Shown piece by piece: positions 26,406 through 37,202 of a DNA stretch of 43,131 nucleotides. Position numbers and translations under genes: made by a program. Each line of letters starts with the position of its first letter. Within the stretch, counting starts at the first letter, position 1. A model generated the notes under the pieces. That model saw only the letters and a list, made by a program, of their open reading frames with translations, was not told the DNA's origin and ran no database searches. This DNA comes from SAR86 cluster bacterium AG-313-N18. GTDB lineage: Bacteria; Pseudomonadota; Gammaproteobacteria; Magnimaribacterales; D2472. The stretch covers positions 1-43,131 of the forward strand of contig QBVY01000007.1 of NCBI GenBank assembly GCA_003283765.1, in the 5' to 3' direction.

Positions 26406-27026
26406 TTATTTTGAATAAAGCTCAACAATGAGATTTTCATTAATTTCAGCACTTAAATCTGTTCTGTCTGGTACAGATTTGAATACACCCTTGAGAGTTT
26501 TAGAATCTACTTCAAGCCACTCACATGCTTCTCTTTGACTAGCGAGATCTAATGCACTTTTAATTCTTAATTGTGCTTTAGATTTTTCTCTTACCTCTAA
26601 CTCATCACCTGGCTGAACCTGATATGATGGAATATTTACCATAGCTCCATTGAGATGAAAAGCTTTATGAGATACCAATTGTCTGGCTTCAGCCCGTGTT
26701 GCCGCAAAACCCATACGATAAACAACGTTATCTAATCTTTGCTCAAGGGAACTAAGAAGATTTTCTCCTGTATTACCCTTAGATTTTGATGCTTTTTTAT
26801 AATAATTTCTAAACTGCTTTTCTAGAACACCATACATTCTTCTAACTTTTTGCTTTTCACGCAGCTGAACACCATAATCGGAGAGTCTGCCTCTTCTTAA
26901 ACCATGAACGCCAGGAGCCGTTTCCATGTTACATTTTGATTCAATTGATCTAGCGCCACTTTTGAGAAAAAGATCTGTGCCTTCTCTCCTTGATAATCTT
27001 AGTGATGGACCTCTATATCTTGCCAT
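26406..27026 (-). CDS. rpsD: 30S ribosomal protein S4
   Basis: Primary 16S rRNA binder and, in E. coli, translational repressor of the alpha operon. [19 protein letters not shown] begins the protein, and the S4 RNA-binding domain has [27 protein letters not shown]. Length is 206, the same as E. coli. The operator S4 uses in E. coli, a leader before rpsM, is not present here because rpmJ ends six bases before rpsM. Confidence 0.99.
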   Translation of the reverse strand: MARYRGPSLRLSRREGTDLFLKSGARSIESKCNMETAPGVHGLRRGRLSDYGVQLREKQKVRRMYGVLEKQFRNYYKKASKSKGNTGENLLSSLEQRLDNVVYRMGFAATRAEARQLVSHKAFHLNGAMVNIPSYQVQPGDELEVREKSKAQLRIKSALDLASQREACEWLEVDSKTLKGVFKSVPDRTDLSAEINENLIVELYSK

Positions 27027-27035
27027 TTGATTCCC

Positions 27036-27410
27036 CTATACCCTACGTTTCTTTGAAGGACGACAGCCATTGTGAGGCAATGGTGTTACATCCGTAATAC
27101 TTTTAATTTTTAAACCACATGAATTCAAGGACCTGATTGCAGATTCTCTTCCACCACCTGGACCCCTTACCTTTACATCTAAATTTATCATTCCAAATTC
27201 CTTTGCTGCATTACCTGCTTTTTCTGCTGCTATCTGAGCAGCAAATGGTGTACTTTTTCTTGAACCACGAAAGCCAGAACCACCTGATGTAGCCCAGCAA
27301 ACAGCATTGCCTTGTTTGTCTGTGATCGTGATGATCGTGTTATTAAATGAAGCGTGTATATGCGCGATACCATCTGAAATAACTTTTTTAACTTTTTTAC
27401 CAGTTGCCAT
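27036..27410 (-). CDS. rpsK: 30S ribosomal protein S11
   Basis: Platform protein of the 30S subunit. The block [25 protein letters not shown] is followed by [14 protein letters not shown], and the end reads [13 protein letters not shown], all canonical. Length is 124, against 129. It lies three bases after rpsM and nine before rpsD. Confidence 0.99.
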   Translation of the reverse strand: MATGKKVKKVISDGIAHIHASFNNTIITITDKQGNAVCWATSGGSGFRGSRKSTPFAAQIAAEKAGNAAKEFGMINLDVKVRGPGGGRESAIRSLNSCGLKIKSITDVTPLPHNGCRPSKKRRV

Positions 27411-27413
27411 CGA

Positions 27414-27770
27414 TTAAGCCCTCATAGGTTTTTTAGGGCCTTTACGGGTCCTAGCGTTAGTTTTAGTTCTTTGACCGTTCACTGGAAGTTTTCTTCTATG
27501 CCTAATGCCTCTATAACACCCAAGATCCATAAGTCTCTTTATGTTTGTACTAACTGAACGACGGAGATCCCCTTCTACAGTGTATTCAGCCACAGCTGTT
27601 CTAATAGTTTCTACTTGCTCTTCAGAAAGGTCTGAGACTTTCTTTGAGTAGTCCAATTTAACACTAGTACAAATATGTTGAGCTGTTTTTTTCCCTATCC
27701 CATAGATATGAGTCAAAGCAATCTCAAGATGCTTGTTTTCTGGTATGTTAACGCCTGCGATTCTAGCCAT
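27414..27770 (-). CDS. rpsM: 30S ribosomal protein S13
   Basis: Head protein of the 30S subunit contacting the P-site t[23 protein letters not shown] and YGIGKKTAQ carry the helix-two-turn-helix region. The end [16 protein letters not shown] is the basic tail. Length is 118, the same as E. coli. It starts six bases after rpmJ. Confidence 0.99.
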   Translation of the reverse strand: MARIAGVNIPENKHLEIALTHIYGIGKKTAQHICTSVKLDYSKKVSDLSEEQVETIRTAVAEYTVEGDLRRSVSTNIKRLMDLGCYRGIRHRRKLPVNGQRTKTNARTRKGPKKPMRA

Positions 27771-27776
27771 ATTCTA

Positions 27777-27893
27777 TTACCCTTGCTTTTGTTTATGTTT
27801 GGGATCTGTTTTGCATATCACATACAAAACTCCCTTACGCCTAACTGTTTTACAATTTCTACAAATCTTTTTTACTGATGCTCGAACTTTCAT
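27777..27893 (-). CDS. rpmJ: 50S ribosomal protein L36
   Basis: A 38-residue zinc-ribbon protein. Translation of the minus strand gives [20 protein letters not shown] at the start. The zinc ligands C11, C14, C27 and H33 are all present, so this is the zinc-binding paralogue type. The length equals E. coli L36. It lies two bases after secY and six before rpsM, the standard order. Confidence 0.98.
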   Translation of the reverse strand: MKVRASVKKICRNCKTVRRKGVLYVICKTDPKHKQKQG

Positions 27894-27895
27894 AA

Positions 27896-29191
27896 TTATC
27901 TATTATAGTTTTTTAAATTAGCTTTCTTTAACAACGATGAGTACTGGCTCGACATCATATGTGACTGGACCTGAGACATAAAATCCATCAATACAACTAC
28001 GATAATCAAAACAGATGTGCCGCCTAAATAAAAAGAGACGCCCGCAAAGTTAATTAAAGCCAAAGGAAGTAAACAGATTAGTGTTAAATATATGCTGCCA
28101 AATACAGTTAATCTTGCTAAAACACTATCAACGTAGGCTGCAGTCTGCTCTCCTGGTCTAATTCCAGGCACAAATGCTCCTGATTTCTTTAAATTATCTG
28201 TTACTTCTTTAGTATCAAAGGTTAGCGCTAGCCAGATAAAGCAAAATGAAATAATAAGGGCAGAAAATGTAAGTATATATAAAGGTTGGCCAGGGTTTAA
28301 TGCTAGTGAGATTGTTTGCAAGAAACCAAAAGATTCAGCTTGCCCAAACCATGTGGAGAGTGAAGCTGGAAATAATAAAAAAGTACTAGCAAAAATAGCT
28401 GGAATCACGCCGGCCATATTCACTTTAAAAGGCAAATGACTGGCTTGAGCCTGCATCAATTTTCTACCTTGTTGTCTTTGTGCATAGTTAACGGTGATTC
28501 TTCTTTGCCCTCTTTCGATAAATACAACAATCGCTATAACTAGCATTGCTAAAACACCAATACCAAGAAGTAATAAAATATTTAAATCGCCCTGACGTGC
28601 CTGTTCCAAAGCTTGACCAATTGCGCCAGGAATTCCAGTTAAAATACTTGTGGCAATAATAATAGAAATTCCATTACCAATACCTCGTTCTGAAATTTGT
28701 TCTCCAAGCCACATTAAGAAAATTGTTCCTGCTACTACGCTAAAAACTGCTGAAATAAAAAATGAAGCCCCAGGTTCGTATGCTAAGCCGCTTGCTCCTA
28801 GTGTAACTGCGAGAGCTGAGGCTTGAACAAACGCAAGTACAACTGTTCCATATCTTGTGTATTGAGTAATTTGATTCCGTCCAGCTTGACCATCCTTTTT
28901 AAGTTCTTGTAGGTATGGGATTGAATTAGAAAATAATTGCATGATAATCGCAGCAGAGATATAAGGGACTACATTAAGAGCAAAGATGCTCATTCTCTCT
29001 AAGGCACCACCAGAAAATAAATTAAACATCTCGAGGATGGTTCCTTGATTTTGATCAAACAAAGCTGCCAGCCTGGCTGGATCTATACCGGGAATAGGAA
29101 TATGAGTTCCAAGGCGATAAACAACTATAGCCATAAAGACAAATCTCAGCCTTCTCCATAGATCGCTCATTCCTTTATTTTGGTCAGCCAT
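27896..29191 (-). CDS. secY: Preprotein translocase subunit SecY
   Basis: Pore subunit of the Sec translocon, with ten membrane segments in 431 residues (E. coli 443). The plug region follows the first segment; [34 protein letters not shown] and GERGIGNG-like [14 protein letters not shown] are conserved. The cytosolic loop with [14 protein letters not shown] lies near TM8-9. It sits between rplO and rpmJ as in the spc operon. Confidence 0.99.
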   Translation of the reverse strand: MADQNKGMSDLWRRLRFVFMAIVVYRLGTHIPIPGIDPARLAALFDQNQGTILEMFNLFSGGALERMSIFALNVVPYISAAIIMQLFSNSIPYLQELKKDGQAGRNQITQYTRYGTVVLAFVQASALAVTLGASGLAYEPGASFFISAVFSVVAGTIFLMWLGEQISERGIGNGISIIIATSILTGIPGAIGQALEQARQGDLNILLLLGIGVLAMLVIAIVVFIERGQRRITVNYAQRQQGRKLMQAQASHLPFKVNMAGVIPAIFASTFLLFPASLSTWFGQAESFGFLQTISLALNPGQPLYILTFSALIISFCFIWLALTFDTKEVTDNLKKSGAFVPGIRPGEQTAAYVDSVLARLTVFGSIYLTLICLLPLALINFAGVSFYLGGTSVLIIVVVLMDFMSQVQSHMMSSQYSSLLKKANLKNYNR

Positions 29192-29196
29192 AAAAA

Positions 29197-29739
29197 TTAC
29201 TCAGGAGACTCCTCTATTTTTTCAGAAGTTTTTTGATCTATCTTCTTTGAAGTCTTAACAAATTTTTCTTTAATTGGCTTTGTTTCAATAGGAGCAACTG
29301 CTCCGCCAGCTTTTTCTATAGATTCCTTGGCACCTTTAGTGACGAGGATGCCAGTTACATTCATTGGCTGAGATATCTCACATATACCAAAGATCTTTAC
29401 TTTTTTGGTCGCTTGAGAAATAACTCTATTAGCTTTTAGTGTATCTAGGTTAACTTCAGTCATAGAAGCTATATTTTTAAGATTAACTTCTTTAGAGCTT
29501 CTATTTACTCTGGATGAAAAACCAAACTTAGGTATTCTTTGCTGCAATGGCATCTGACCACCTTCAAAACCTCTAGCAATTGAACCACCTGATCTAGATT
29601 TTTGACCTTTGTGGCCTCTTCCAGCTGTTTTACCAGTTCCAGAGCCAATGCCTCTTCCAACACGCTTTCTGTTTTTTGTCGTGCCTGTGCTAGTAAGGGT
29701 ATTTAATCCTAAAGAATTATTTATTTCTGAATTTTCCAT
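29197..29739 (-). CDS. rplO: 50S ribosomal protein L15 with C-terminal extension
   Basis: Late-assembly 50S protein. The core is clear: [20 protein letters not shown], then [15 protein letters not shown], and the end of homology at [14 protein letters not shown]. Length is 180, against 144 in E. coli. A short extra N-terminus and about 30 extra Lys/Glu/Ser-rich C-terminal residues explain the difference. It lies between rpmD and secY with 2- and 5-base gaps. Confidence 0.97.
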   Translation of the reverse strand: MENSEINNSLGLNTLTSTGTTKNRKRVGRGIGSGTGKTAGRGHKGQKSRSGGSIARGFEGGQMPLQQRIPKFGFSSRVNRSSKEVNLKNIASMTEVNLDTLKANRVISQATKKVKIFGICEISQPMNVTGILVTKGAKESIEKAGGAVAPIETKPIKEKFVKTSKKIDQKTSEKIEESPE

Positions 29740-29741
29740 TA

Positions 29742-29927
29742 TTAGCTCTCTATAACTTCCAACATATCTCTTATTTTATTAATCATGCCTCTATTACTTG
29801 GGGTATCTTCAACGGTCACGGTCTGCTGTAACTTTTTAAAACCAAGCCCCTTTACACATTTTTTATGATTGGGCAGTCTGCCAATGCTGCTCTTAATAAG
29901 TTTGATATCTACTGTTTTATTACTCAT
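29742..29927 (-). CDS. rpmD: 50S ribosomal protein L30
   Basis: Small 50S protein of 61 residues (E. coli 59). The block [21 protein letters not shown] followed by [17 protein letters not shown] is diagnostic. The start overlaps the rpsE stop by four bases. Confidence 0.98.
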   Translation of the reverse strand: MSNKTVDIKLIKSSIGRLPNHKKCVKGLGFKKLQQTVTVEDTPSNRGMINKIRDMLEVIES

Positions 29928-30430
29928 GATACTTCTGTTATTTTTTTGCCTCTTCTTAAAGCCACCTCTTCTGGAGATTCCATTGAACGCAATGCATTAA
30001 TGGTTGCTCTGACAACATTCACTGGATTTGTTGATCCATAACATTTAGCTAAAACATTTTGAACGCCAACAAGCTCTAATACAGCTCTCATTGCACCACC
30101 GGCAATGATTCCAGTTCCCTCTGCAGCAGGCTGCATATAAACTTTTGCAGCTCCATGTTTAGCCTTAACGGGATACCAAAGAGTGGAGGCGTTTAAACTA
30201 ACATCAACCATATTTCTTCTAGCATTTTCCATAGCTTTCTGAATGGCAATTGGGACTTCTTTAGCCTTACCTCTTCCAAACCCCACTTTGCCCTTGCCAT
30301 CACCTACAACACATAAAGCTGTAAATCCAAAAATACGACCACCTTTGACAACTTTGGCAACTCTGTTTACCTGAACAAGTTTTTCTTCAAGCGCGTCCTG
30401 CTGCTGCAAACTATTATTTTGTTGACTCAT
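29924..30430 (-). CDS. rpsE: 30S ribosomal protein S5
   Basis: S5 helps maintain decoding fidelity. [20 protein letters not shown] and [18 protein letters not shown] give the double-stranded-RNA-binding and S5 folds. [19 protein letters not shown] follows. Length is 168, against 167. It lies three bases after rplR and overlaps rpmD by four. Confidence 0.99.
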   Translation of the reverse strand: MSQQNNSLQQQDALEEKLVQVNRVAKVVKGGRIFGFTALCVVGDGKGKVGFGRGKAKEVPIAIQKAMENARRNMVDVSLNASTLWYPVKAKHGAAKVYMQPAAEGTGIIAGGAMRAVLELVGVQNVLAKCYGSTNPVNVVRATINALRSMESPEEVALRRGKKITEVS

Positions 30431-30433
30431 TTC

Positions 30434-30781
30434 TTAAAACTCCAACCCAGCTTCACGAGCTGATTCTGCAATGGCTTTTATACGGCCATGATATTTATAA
30501 CCTGATCGATCGAAGACCACTTTTTTAATGCCTGCCTCAATTGCCCTTTCGGCTATCTTTTGCCCTATAGCTTTAGCAGAGCTTAAGTTGTTTGAAGCCA
30601 TTTTATCTGCTTTCTCATTAGTTGAAGCTGAAGCCAATACAGTTGATCCAGTAGAATCAAAAACTTGTGCATATAAATTTTGTGAAGACTTAAAAACAGA
30701 TAATCTCGGTTTGTCTTGCTGAGATATCCTGATCCTAGTCTTTGCTGCGCGTCTTATTCTAGAGTCTGATTTAGAATTCAT
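30434..30781 (-). CDS. rplR: 50S ribosomal protein L18
   Basis: Binds 5S rRNA with L5 and L25. RLSVFKSSQNLYAQVFD and FDRSGYKYHGRIKAIAESAREAGLEF are canonical. Length is 115, against 117. Gaps of three bases separate it from rplF and rpsE. Confidence 0.99.
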   Translation of the reverse strand: MNSKSDSRIRRAAKTRIRISQQDKPRLSVFKSSQNLYAQVFDSTGSTVLASASTNEKADKMASNNLSSAKAIGQKIAERAIEAGIKKVVFDRSGYKYHGRIKAIAESAREAGLEF

Positions 30782-30784
30782 TGC

Positions 30785-31327
30785 TTATGCTCCTGCTGCT
30801 TTTTTAGCTTCTTTTCTTCGAATATTTTCATCAGCGTATTTCACACCCTTTCCTTTGTATGGTTCTGGAGGTCTAAATGCTCGAATTTCTGCTGCCACTT
30901 GACCTAAGACTTGCTTGTCATGACTTTTAAGAACTACTTCTGTTTGAGATGGTGTTTCAACCTCAACTTGCTCAGGAAGGTCATAATGGACAGGATGAGA
31001 AAAACCTAAAGTTAATTCTAGTTTCTTTCCGCTAGCTTTTGCTCTATACCCAACTCCTACTAGTAATAATGTTTTCTGAAAGCCTTCGGAAACTCCAATC
31101 ACCATGTTATTTATTAAAGAGCGAGCTGTCCCAGCAAGTGCTGTTGATTTAGATGAAGATTCGTCATACGAAATAGTAATCACGTCATCCGCATAATTTG
31201 CTGATACTGATTCTGGAAGTGTGAAGTCAGACTTACCCTTAGAACCTGAAACTGAAATCATTCTCTCTTCAAGATTAATTTCTACGCCTGATGGAATTGA
31301 TACGGGATTTTTTGCAACTCTAGACAT
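30785..31327 (-). CDS. rplF: 50S ribosomal protein L6
   Basis: Near the factor-binding site of the 50S subunit. MSRVAKNPVSIPSGVEI starts the protein. GVGYRAKASGKKLELTLGFSHP and the C-terminal PEPYKGKGVKYADENIRRKE with a KKAAG tail are family hallmarks. Length is 180, against 177. Confidence 0.99.
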   Translation of the reverse strand: MSRVAKNPVSIPSGVEINLEERMISVSGSKGKSDFTLPESVSANYADDVITISYDESSSKSTALAGTARSLINNMVIGVSEGFQKTLLLVGVGYRAKASGKKLELTLGFSHPVHYDLPEQVEVETPSQTEVVLKSHDKQVLGQVAAEIRAFRPPEPYKGKGVKYADENIRRKEAKKAAGA

Positions 31328-31329
31328 AA

Positions 31330-31725
31330 TTAAAAAACCTCACAAATGACTTCGCCACCGATATTCTGTGACCTAGCATCTTTATCACTCATCAACCCTT
31401 TGTTAGTTGAAAGAATATAAATACCTAATCCATTTTTTACTTCCGGCAGATCTGAGGACGACGAATACCTTCTCAAACTAGGTTTTGAAATTCTTTTGAT
31501 TTCTCTAATTGCAGGAGCGTCATTAATATATTTAAGAGAAATGCTTAATGAATCTTTCCCGTCTAATGTAGTTTTTTCACAAGAAGCTAAATAACCCTCC
31601 TTTACAAGCAAAGATACTAACTCATGCTTGAATTTAGAAAAGGGTGCGTCTACGACCTTTTTGCCACGCATAAGGCCATTTCTAATTCTTGTTAAACAAT
31701 CTGATGTAGGATCTTGAAAGCTCAT
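31330..31725 (-). CDS. rpsH: 30S ribosomal protein S8
   Basis: Central-domain 16S rRNA binder and, in E. coli, repressor of the spc operon. DPTSDCLTRIRNGLMRGKK, and the end GLGIYILSTNKGLMSDKDA with GGEVICEVF, identify it. Length is 131, against 130. It lies four bases after rpsN. Confidence 0.99.
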   Translation of the reverse strand: MSFQDPTSDCLTRIRNGLMRGKKVVDAPFSKFKHELVSLLVKEGYLASCEKTTLDGKDSLSISLKYINDAPAIREIKRISKPSLRRYSSSSDLPEVKNGLGIYILSTNKGLMSDKDARSQNIGGEVICEVF

Positions 31726-31729
31726 AATA

Positions 31730-32035
31730 TTACCAACTTGATTTAACTAATCCAGGAATGTCGCCGCGCATTGCAGCTTCACGCAATTTAATTCTGCTAA
31801 GTCCAAATTTCCTATAGACGGCATGAGGTCTGCCAGTCAAAGAGCATCTCCTGGTAACTCTTGAGGGACTTGCATTTCTTGGGAGCTTTTGTAATTTTTC
31901 AAAAGCTGCCATTTTTTCTTCATAAGAATTTTCAGGATTTAAGAATGCTTCTTTCAATGCAGCTCTTTTAACTGCATAACGTTCTACCGTTTTTTGTCTT
32001 TTGACATCTCGAGCTATTACTGATTTTCTTGTCAT
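31730..32035 (-). CDS. rpsN: 30S ribosomal protein S14 (zinc-independent long form)
   Basis: The 101-residue form typical of Proteobacteria, without the two CxxC pairs of the short zinc form; the only Cys is in [20 protein letters not shown]. The end [18 protein letters not shown] is canonical. It lies 11 bases after rplE. Confidence 0.99.
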   Translation of the reverse strand: MTRKSVIARDVKRQKTVERYAVKRAALKEAFLNPENSYEEKMAAFEKLQKLPRNASPSRVTRRCSLTGRPHAVYRKFGLSRIKLREAAMRGDIPGLVKSSW

Positions 32036-32046
32036 TTATTTTTACC

Positions 32047-32583
32047 TTATTTTTTAAATGGGAAATTTAATACTTCTAGCAATGCCTTCGCATCTTCCTT
32101 ATTGGAGGCTGATGTATTGATACATATATCCATTCCTCGAATCTTATCTATATTGTCATAGTTAATCTCAGGAAAAATGATTTGCTCCTTAATACCCATG
32201 CTGTAGTTACCTTGACCATCAAAAGACTTAGGATTTAGACCTCTAAAATCCCTTTCCCTTGGAATTGCAACATTCACTAAGCGCTCTATGAAGTCATACA
32301 TTCTGTCGCCTCTTAATGTGACCTTGCACCCAACTGGCCACCCCTCACGCAATTTAAAGCTTGCAACTGATTTTTTTGCTTTTGTGATTACAGCTTTCTG
32401 TCCAGCAATTGATTCTAAATCGTTAACTGCAGATTCTAGATGCTTTTTATCAGTCAAGGCTTCTCCAACACCCATATTGATAACAACTTTGGTAAGTTTT
32501 GGCACAGCCATAACATTGTCGATTCCCAATTTCTCTTTTAATTGAGGAAGCAGCTCTTTATTGAAGGTTTCTTTTAAATTCAT
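32047..32583 (-). CDS. rplE: 50S ribosomal protein L5
   Basis: 5S rRNA-binding protein contacting P-site t[38 protein letters not shown] and the end [20 protein letters not shown] are diagnostic. Length is 178, against 179. The start overlaps rplX by four bases, so the S8 operator used by E. coli near the rplX-rplE junction could lie only inside coding sequence. Confidence 0.99.
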   Translation of the reverse strand: MNLKETFNKELLPQLKEKLGIDNVMAVPKLTKVVINMGVGEALTDKKHLESAVNDLESIAGQKAVITKAKKSVASFKLREGWPVGCKVTLRGDRMYDFIERLVNVAIPRERDFRGLNPKSFDGQGNYSMGIKEQIIFPEINYDNIDKIRGMDICINTSASNKEDAKALLEVLNFPFKK

Positions 32584-32918
32584 GATTTAATTTCTTTTTT
32601 ATCTGATGAATAAACTCTTAATTTCTTATCTCCATCTATTTGGAATGAAATTCTGTCAGCTTTTTTTTGTTTAGGGTTCCAAATTGCGACATTGGATAGA
32701 TTGATTGCAGCCTCTTTCTCAACTATGCCACCTGTTTCTCCAAGTTGCGGATTAGGCTTAGTATGTTTCTTCATCATATTAATGCCTGTGATTACTGCTT
32801 TATTATTGAATTTAGATATTTTTTGGACAGTTCCCTTTTTTCCTAAATCCTTTCCAGCAATAACAATAACCTCATCACCTGTTCTTAATTTCGTTACTGT
32901 TTCAATATTTTTTTTCAT
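32580..32918 (-). CDS. rplX: 50S ribosomal protein L24
   Basis: Assembly initiator of the 50S subunit. The KOW motif is visible in [21 protein letters not shown] near residues 11-31, followed by [13 protein letters not shown]. Length is 112, against 104; it has a few extra N-terminal residues. It overlaps rplN by one base and rplE by four. Confidence 0.98.
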   Translation of the reverse strand: MKKNIETVTKLRTGDEVIVIAGKDLGKKGTVQKISKFNNKAVITGINMMKKHTKPNPQLGETGGIVEKEAAINLSNVAIWNPKQKKADRISFQIDGDKKLRVYSSDKKEIKS

Positions 32919-33286
32919 TACAAAACTTCCGGGGCTAGTGATAAAATCTTCATGTGCTTGCCATCTCTAAGTTCTCGTGTCACAGGCCCAAAAACCCTTG
33001 TGCCAATTGGGGCTTTATTACCACCAATTAAAACGGCTGCGTTTTCGTCAAATTTAATTAAAGAGCCATCTCTTCTTCTGACGCCCTTTTTAGTCCTAAC
33101 TACCAAAGCATCAACAACTTGACCTTTTTTAACCTTGCCAGTTGGGATAGCTTCTCTTATTGCTACCTTAATAACATCACCAATGTTGGCATACCTTCTC
33201 TTTGAACCGCCAAGCACTTTGATGCACATTACACTTCTAGCACCACTGTTATCAGCTATCGTTAATATAGATTGCATTTGAATCAT
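32918..33286 (-). CDS. rplN: 50S ribosomal protein L14
   Basis: Intersubunit bridge protein. [34 protein letters not shown] and [14 protein letters not shown] identify it. Length is 122, against 123. It overlaps rpsQ by four bases at its start and rplX by one at its end. Confidence 0.99.
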   Translation of the reverse strand: MIQMQSILTIADNSGARSVMCIKVLGGSKRRYANIGDVIKVAIREAIPTGKVKKGQVVDALVVRTKKGVRRRDGSLIKFDENAAVLIGGNKAPIGTRVFGPVTRELRDGKHMKILSLAPEVL

Positions 33287-33564
33287 GATTGACTCTCCTG
33301 CATCTCAACTTGGGGTGAAACAGATTCATTTGCAGAAAGCAGTTTCCAAGTTTTAGACTTGGAATATGGTTTGCACTCTTGAACTGTTACCACGTCACCA
33401 ATCTTAGCCATATTTTCTTCATCATGAGCATGCACTTTTGTAGAACGCTTCATAATTTTGCTGTAAGTAGGATGCTTAACTTTACGCTCAACTTTTACAG
33501 TTATCGTTTTATCAGCTTTATCGCTAATAACTACACCAGTCAGTTGCCTTGGATTAGTACTCAT
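33283..33564 (-). CDS. rpsQ: 30S ribosomal protein S17
   Basis: OB-fold 16S rRNA binder. [44 protein letters not shown] in the RNA-binding loops, and SKTWKLL are canonical. Length is 93, against 84, with a small extra C-terminal tail. Four-base overlaps join it to rpmC and rplN. Confidence 0.98.
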   Translation of the reverse strand: MSTNPRQLTGVVISDKADKTITVKVERKVKHPTYSKIMKRSTKVHAHDEENMAKIGDVVTVQECKPYSKSKTWKLLSANESVSPQVEMQESQS

Positions 33565-33779
33565 GCGGATGCTTCCTCAGATTTTTTTTCATTAATAATT
33601 GTTTTTATTTGAGCAATCTTTTTTCTATCAACAGTCAGCAAATGGGATTCAGTAAGCTGGCCAGTTTTATGCTTCATCCTATTCTTAAATTGATTTTCTC
33701 TAATTTCTAAAACTAAACTTTTAAGAGCTTTAATATCTTTCTTACGAAGGTCTTGAAGGTCGCTTGTTAACTTTGCCAT
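33561..33779 (-). CDS. rpmC: 50S ribosomal protein L29
   Basis: Two-helix protein at the polypeptide exit tunnel. [19 protein letters not shown] and [10 protein letters not shown] match the family. Length is 72, against 63, with a longer Lys/Glu-rich C-terminal helix. It overlaps rpsQ by four bases and starts two bases after rplP. Confidence 0.97.
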   Translation of the reverse strand: MAKLTSDLQDLRKKDIKALKSLVLEIRENQFKNRMKHKTGQLTESHLLTVDRKKIAQIKTIINEKKSEEASA

Positions 33780-33781
33780 TT

Positions 33782-34192
33782 TTATAATGCCTTTTTAATA
33801 AATGTAGTTCTAACTGGTAGCTTGGCTGCTGCTAATTTAAAAGCTTCTCTAGCAACCTCTTCTGATACCCCAGCCATTTCATATAGAACTGTTCCTGGTT
33901 GAACAAGACTTACCCAATATTCAACATTACCTTTTCCTTTACCCATTCTTACTTCTAATGGCTTTTTGGTTATGGGTTTATCAGGAAATATACGAATCCA
34001 AATGTTACCGCCACGTTTGATAGATCTTGTCATCGCTCTTCTTGCAGATTCAATCTGGCGAGCGGTAATTCTGCCTCTAGTTGTTGCCTTCAAAGCGTAC
34101 TCACCAAATGCAATTGTATTGCCAGATTGAGCAAGGCCCCTGTTTCGGCCCTTATGCATCTTTCTAAACTTTGTTTGTTTTGGCTGTAACAT
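33782..34192 (-). CDS. rplP: 50S ribosomal protein L16
   Basis: Shapes the A-site tRNA pocket of the 50S subunit. [19 protein letters not shown] begins the protein. [19 protein letters not shown] and [19 protein letters not shown] are diagnostic, the latter next to the site hydroxylated in E. coli. Length is 136, the same as E. coli. Confidence 0.99.
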   Translation of the reverse strand: MLQPKQTKFRKMHKGRNRGLAQSGNTIAFGEYALKATTRGRITARQIESARRAMTRSIKRGGNIWIRIFPDKPITKKPLEVRMGKGKGNVEYWVSLVQPGTVLYEMAGVSEEVAREAFKLAAAKLPVRTTFIKKAL

Positions 34193-34194
34193 GA

Positions 34195-34854
34195 TTAACT
34201 TCCTTGGTCCTCATCTTTAAATGGATCGCCTAGGACTTCACCGGTATAAACATGAACCTTTACACCAATTAATCCATATGTAGTCGCAGCTTCTGCTACT
34301 CCATAGTCTATATTTGCTCTTAAAGTATGTAAGGGCACTTGGCCCTCTCTGTACCACTCAGCCCTTGCGATCTCTGCTCCACCCAATCTACCAGAAACTT
34401 CAGTTCTAATACCTTTAGCACCTTGTCTCATAGCGCTTTGAACAGCTCGCTTCATAGCCCTTCGAAACTGAACTCTTCGTTCTAGCTGTTGAGCAATTCC
34501 TTCGGCAAGGATAGTTGCATCAAGATCTGGCTTACGAACTTCTTTAATATTGACTTGAACTGGTAGAGAAACGATTTTTTGAATTGAGGATTTCAAGGAT
34601 TCAATCTCTTCACCCTTTTTTCCAATAATAATGCCAGGTCTAGATGTGTGAATATTTACAACAAAATTTTGAGCAGATCTTTCAAGCTCAACTTTACTGA
34701 TAGAAGAAAACCTCAATCTATCTTTAATATGATTTCGGACTTTAAGATCTTCAATCAAATTTTCTCTGTAAGATTTTCCTTTTGCATACCACAAAGCATT
34801 GTGCTTCTTGATAACACCAAGTCGAAAGCCAGTTGGATGAACTTTTTGACCCAT
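34195..34854 (-). CDS. rpsC: 30S ribosomal protein S3
   Basis: Forms the mRNA entry channel with S4 and S5. [16 protein letters not shown] and the KH motif [15 protein letters not shown] are clear. The C-terminal domain has [26 protein letters not shown] and [12 protein letters not shown]. Length is 219, against 233; only the flexible tail is shorter. It overlaps rplV by one base. Confidence 0.99.
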   Translation of the reverse strand: MGQKVHPTGFRLGVIKKHNALWYAKGKSYRENLIEDLKVRNHIKDRLRFSSISKVELERSAQNFVVNIHTSRPGIIIGKKGEEIESLKSSIQKIVSLPVQVNIKEVRKPDLDATILAEGIAQQLERRVQFRRAMKRAVQSAMRQGAKGIRTEVSGRLGGAEIARAEWYREGQVPLHTLRANIDYGVAEAATTYGLIGVKVHVYTGEVLGDPFKDEDQGS

Positions 34855-35192
34855 TACTTCTCCTGATCCGATAATATGATTTCAATATGGCAAGTAGGCT
34901 TAATTATCCTGTCAGCCCTGCCTCTTGCACGAGGTTTCATTCTTTTTAATCTCATTCCTTGGTTTACAATGACCGACTTAACAACTAATAGATCAATATC
35001 TGCCTTGTCATTATTTTCAGCATTTGCAATTGCAGACTCTAAGAGTTTTTTAATTACAGCTGATGCTTTTTGCTTATGAAAAGTAAGAAAGTCCATTGCG
35101 GCATGCACTGATTTACCTCTAACTACATCAGCAACTAAACCAGCTTTTTGAGCAGATAATCTAGTTCCTTTTAAATATGCTCTTGTTTCCAT
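34854..35192 (-). CDS. rplV: 50S ribosomal protein L22
   Basis: Its beta hairpin lines the exit tunnel. [31 protein letters not shown] and the hairpin [19 protein letters not shown] are canonical. Length is 112, against 110. Single-base overlaps join it to rpsS and rpsC. Confidence 0.99.
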   Translation of the reverse strand: METRAYLKGTRLSAQKAGLVADVVRGKSVHAAMDFLTFHKQKASAVIKKLLESAIANAENNDKADIDLLVVKSVIVNQGMRLKRMKPRARGRADRIIKPTCHIEIILSDQEK

Positions 35193-35464
35193 TATTTTGT
35201 TTTCCTATCACCTGAATGCATTCTAAAAGTTCTTGTGATGGCGAATTCACCTAATTTATGCCCAACCATATCTTCATTAATATACACAGGGACATGTTGT
35301 CTTCCGTTATGAACAGATATTGTCAAACCAACCATTGCCGGGCTGATCATAGACCTTCTAGACCAAGTCTTAATTGGTCTTTTACTATTTTCACTAATTG
35401 CTTTATCAACTGCTTTTTGCAGTGATAAATCAATAAATGGTCCTTTTTTTAGTGATCTAGGCAT
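35192..35464 (-). CDS. rpsS: 30S ribosomal protein S19
   Basis: Head protein near the subunit interface. [19 protein letters not shown] and the end [18 protein letters not shown] identify it. Length is 90, against 92. It lies three bases after rplB. Confidence 0.99.
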   Translation of the reverse strand: MPRSLKKGPFIDLSLQKAVDKAISENSKRPIKTWSRRSMISPAMVGLTISVHNGRQHVPVYINEDMVGHKLGEFAITRTFRMHSGDRKTK

Positions 35465-35467
35465 TAT

Positions 35468-36295
35468 TTATTTCCTTTTAGCTCTTCTTCTAACAATCAG
35501 ATCATCTGTTCGTTGATTTTTTCTTGTTTTATAGCCTTTGGTTGGTATGCCCCAAGGTGTTGATGGATGTCTTCCCCCTGACGTTCTGCCTTCGCCTCCT
35601 CCATGAGGGTGATCAACCGGATTCATAGCTACGCCCCTTACTGTGGGCCTAACACCTCTCCATCTTTTAGCTCCCGCCTTGCCTAATGATCGTAAGTTAT
35701 TTTCTTGATTTGAAACAGTACCCAAAGTTGCTTTACATGCTGACAAGATTTTTCTCATTTCACCAGATTGCAATCTTAAAGTTGCGTAAATACCCTCTTT
35801 AGCAACCAATCTTGCTGATGTTCCAGCACTTCTAGCAATCTGCGCTCCTTTTCCAGGCTTCATCTCTACGCAATGAATTGTTGTTCCTAGGGGGATATTT
35901 GCTAATTTCATGCAGTTACCTGATTTCATTTCAGTTTGATCTGCTGAAAGCACTGGATCTCCAACCTTAATTTTGCTTGGAGCTATAATGTATCTTCTTT
36001 CGCCATCGGCGTACTTAAGCAAAGCTAAGTGTGCAGACCTGTTGGGATCATACTCAATTCTCTCTACAACAGCTGGGACATCTAATTTATCTCTTTTAAA
36101 ATCTATGACTCTATAATGTTGCTTGTGACCACCGCCTTGGTGTCTAACAGTTATTCTACCGTTGTTATTTCTTCCACCATTTTTTGATTTTTTCTCTAGT
36201 AGAGCTTTATGAGGCCGACCTTTATAAAGATCGGATTTAATTGAAATAACGCCTCTTCTACCTGGGCTAGTTGGTTTTGCTTTTATAACTGCCAT
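35468..36295 (-). CDS. rplB: 50S ribosomal protein L2
   Basis: Needed for subunit association and peptidyl transferase. [21 protein letters not shown] lies near the N-terminus. The hallmark [20 protein letters not shown], carrying the functionally key His residues, lies near residues 219-238. Length is 275, against 273. It is two bases after rplW. Confidence 0.99.
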   Translation of the reverse strand: MAVIKAKPTSPGRRGVISIKSDLYKGRPHKALLEKKSKNGGRNNNGRITVRHQGGGHKQHYRVIDFKRDKLDVPAVVERIEYDPNRSAHLALLKYADGERRYIIAPSKIKVGDPVLSADQTEMKSGNCMKLANIPLGTTIHCVEMKPGKGAQIARSAGTSARLVAKEGIYATLRLQSGEMRKILSACKATLGTVSNQENNLRSLGKAGAKRWRGVRPTVRGVAMNPVDHPHGGGEGRTSGGRHPSTPWGIPTKGYKTRKNQRTDDLIVRRRAKRK

Positions 36296-36297
36296 GA

Positions 36298-36591
36298 TTA
36301 ACTAATGCCCTCAAATTGAATCTCAGAACCTTCTTTTAATGAAACAAAGGCTTTCTTATAGTCTGATCTTTTATAAATTCCAAATCTGTTTCTTTTTGTT
36401 TTTCCTTTTTGGGTAGACGTGGTAACACTATCAACTTTTACATCAAACAAGTCCTCAACAGCCTTTTTGATCTCTGATTTTGATGCTGATAAATCTACCT
36501 TAAATACAACCTGATTTAGACTTCCAACAGATGTAGCTTTCTCTGTAATGTAGGGGGAATGAATTAATGTGAGCAATTTTTCTTTATTCAT
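36298..36591 (-). CDS. rplW: 50S ribosomal protein L23
   Basis: Docking site for trigger factor and SRP at the tunnel exit. I chose ATG at 36591, which gives [19 protein letters not shown] in register with E. coli and a TAATG junction with rplD. An in-frame ATG at 36600 would add three residues but has GAGG only one base upstream. Length is 97, against 100. The end [15 protein letters not shown] is canonical. Confidence 0.97.
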   Translation of the reverse strand: MNKEKLLTLIHSPYITEKATSVGSLNQVVFKVDLSASKSEIKKAVEDLFDVKVDSVTTSTQKGKTKRNRFGIYKRSDYKKAFVSLKEGSEIQFEGIS

Positions 36592-37202
36592 TAGACCCAT
36601 GCCTCTATTAACTTAAATGCAGCAGGAGTAACTGCCACTTTTTCTGATCTTAATAAAATAACTGGGTTAATCTCTTTCACTGTAACAACATCAACGTGAG
36701 GAATATTTCGAGCTGAAAGGTACAAATTTGTATCCATTTCATCAAGGATAATAAGTACATTTTTAAGATCAAACTGCTGGAGAAAGCTATTCATTTCTTT
36801 TGTTTTGGGTGCTTCAAATTTTGGCTGCTCAATAGCCACCAAACGATTTTGCCTATGCAATTCTGAAAATATAGAGCTAATTGCAGCTCTATACATCTTT
36901 TTGTTAATTTTTTTAGAGTAATCTCTTGGGGTGGCTGCAAAGGCTACTCCACCGCCCCTCCAAATTGGACTCCTAATTGTTCCGGCTCTAGCTCTACCAG
37001 TTCCTTTTTGTCGGTATGGTTTTTTGCCGCCGCCTCTAACCTCTGATCTTGTCTTTTGTTTGTGTGAACCTTGTCTAGAACCAGCGAGATAGGTAACCAC
37101 AGCTTGGTGAACGAGTGTTTCATTAAACTCTTTTCCAAATGTTGTTTCAGAAATTTGTACATCTGTTTTTTTATTATCGATATTTAATACGTCTAATTTC
37201 AT
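36591..37202 (-). CDS. rplD: 50S ribosomal protein L4
   Basis: Tunnel-constriction protein; in E. coli it also represses the S10 operon. The long loop [22 protein letters not shown] and [17 protein letters not shown] are diagnostic. Length is 203, against 201. No space for an E. coli-type L4-responsive leader is seen before rpsJ. It overlaps rplC by four bases. Confidence 0.99.
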   Translation of the reverse strand: MKLDVLNIDNKKTDVQISETTFGKEFNETLVHQAVVTYLAGSRQGSHKQKTRSEVRGGGKKPYRQKGTGRARAGTIRSPIWRGGGVAFAATPRDYSKKINKKMYRAAISSIFSELHRQNRLVAIEQPKFEAPKTKEMNSFLQQFDLKNVLIILDEMDTNLYLSARNIPHVDVVTVKEINPVILLRSEKVAVTPAAFKLIEAWV

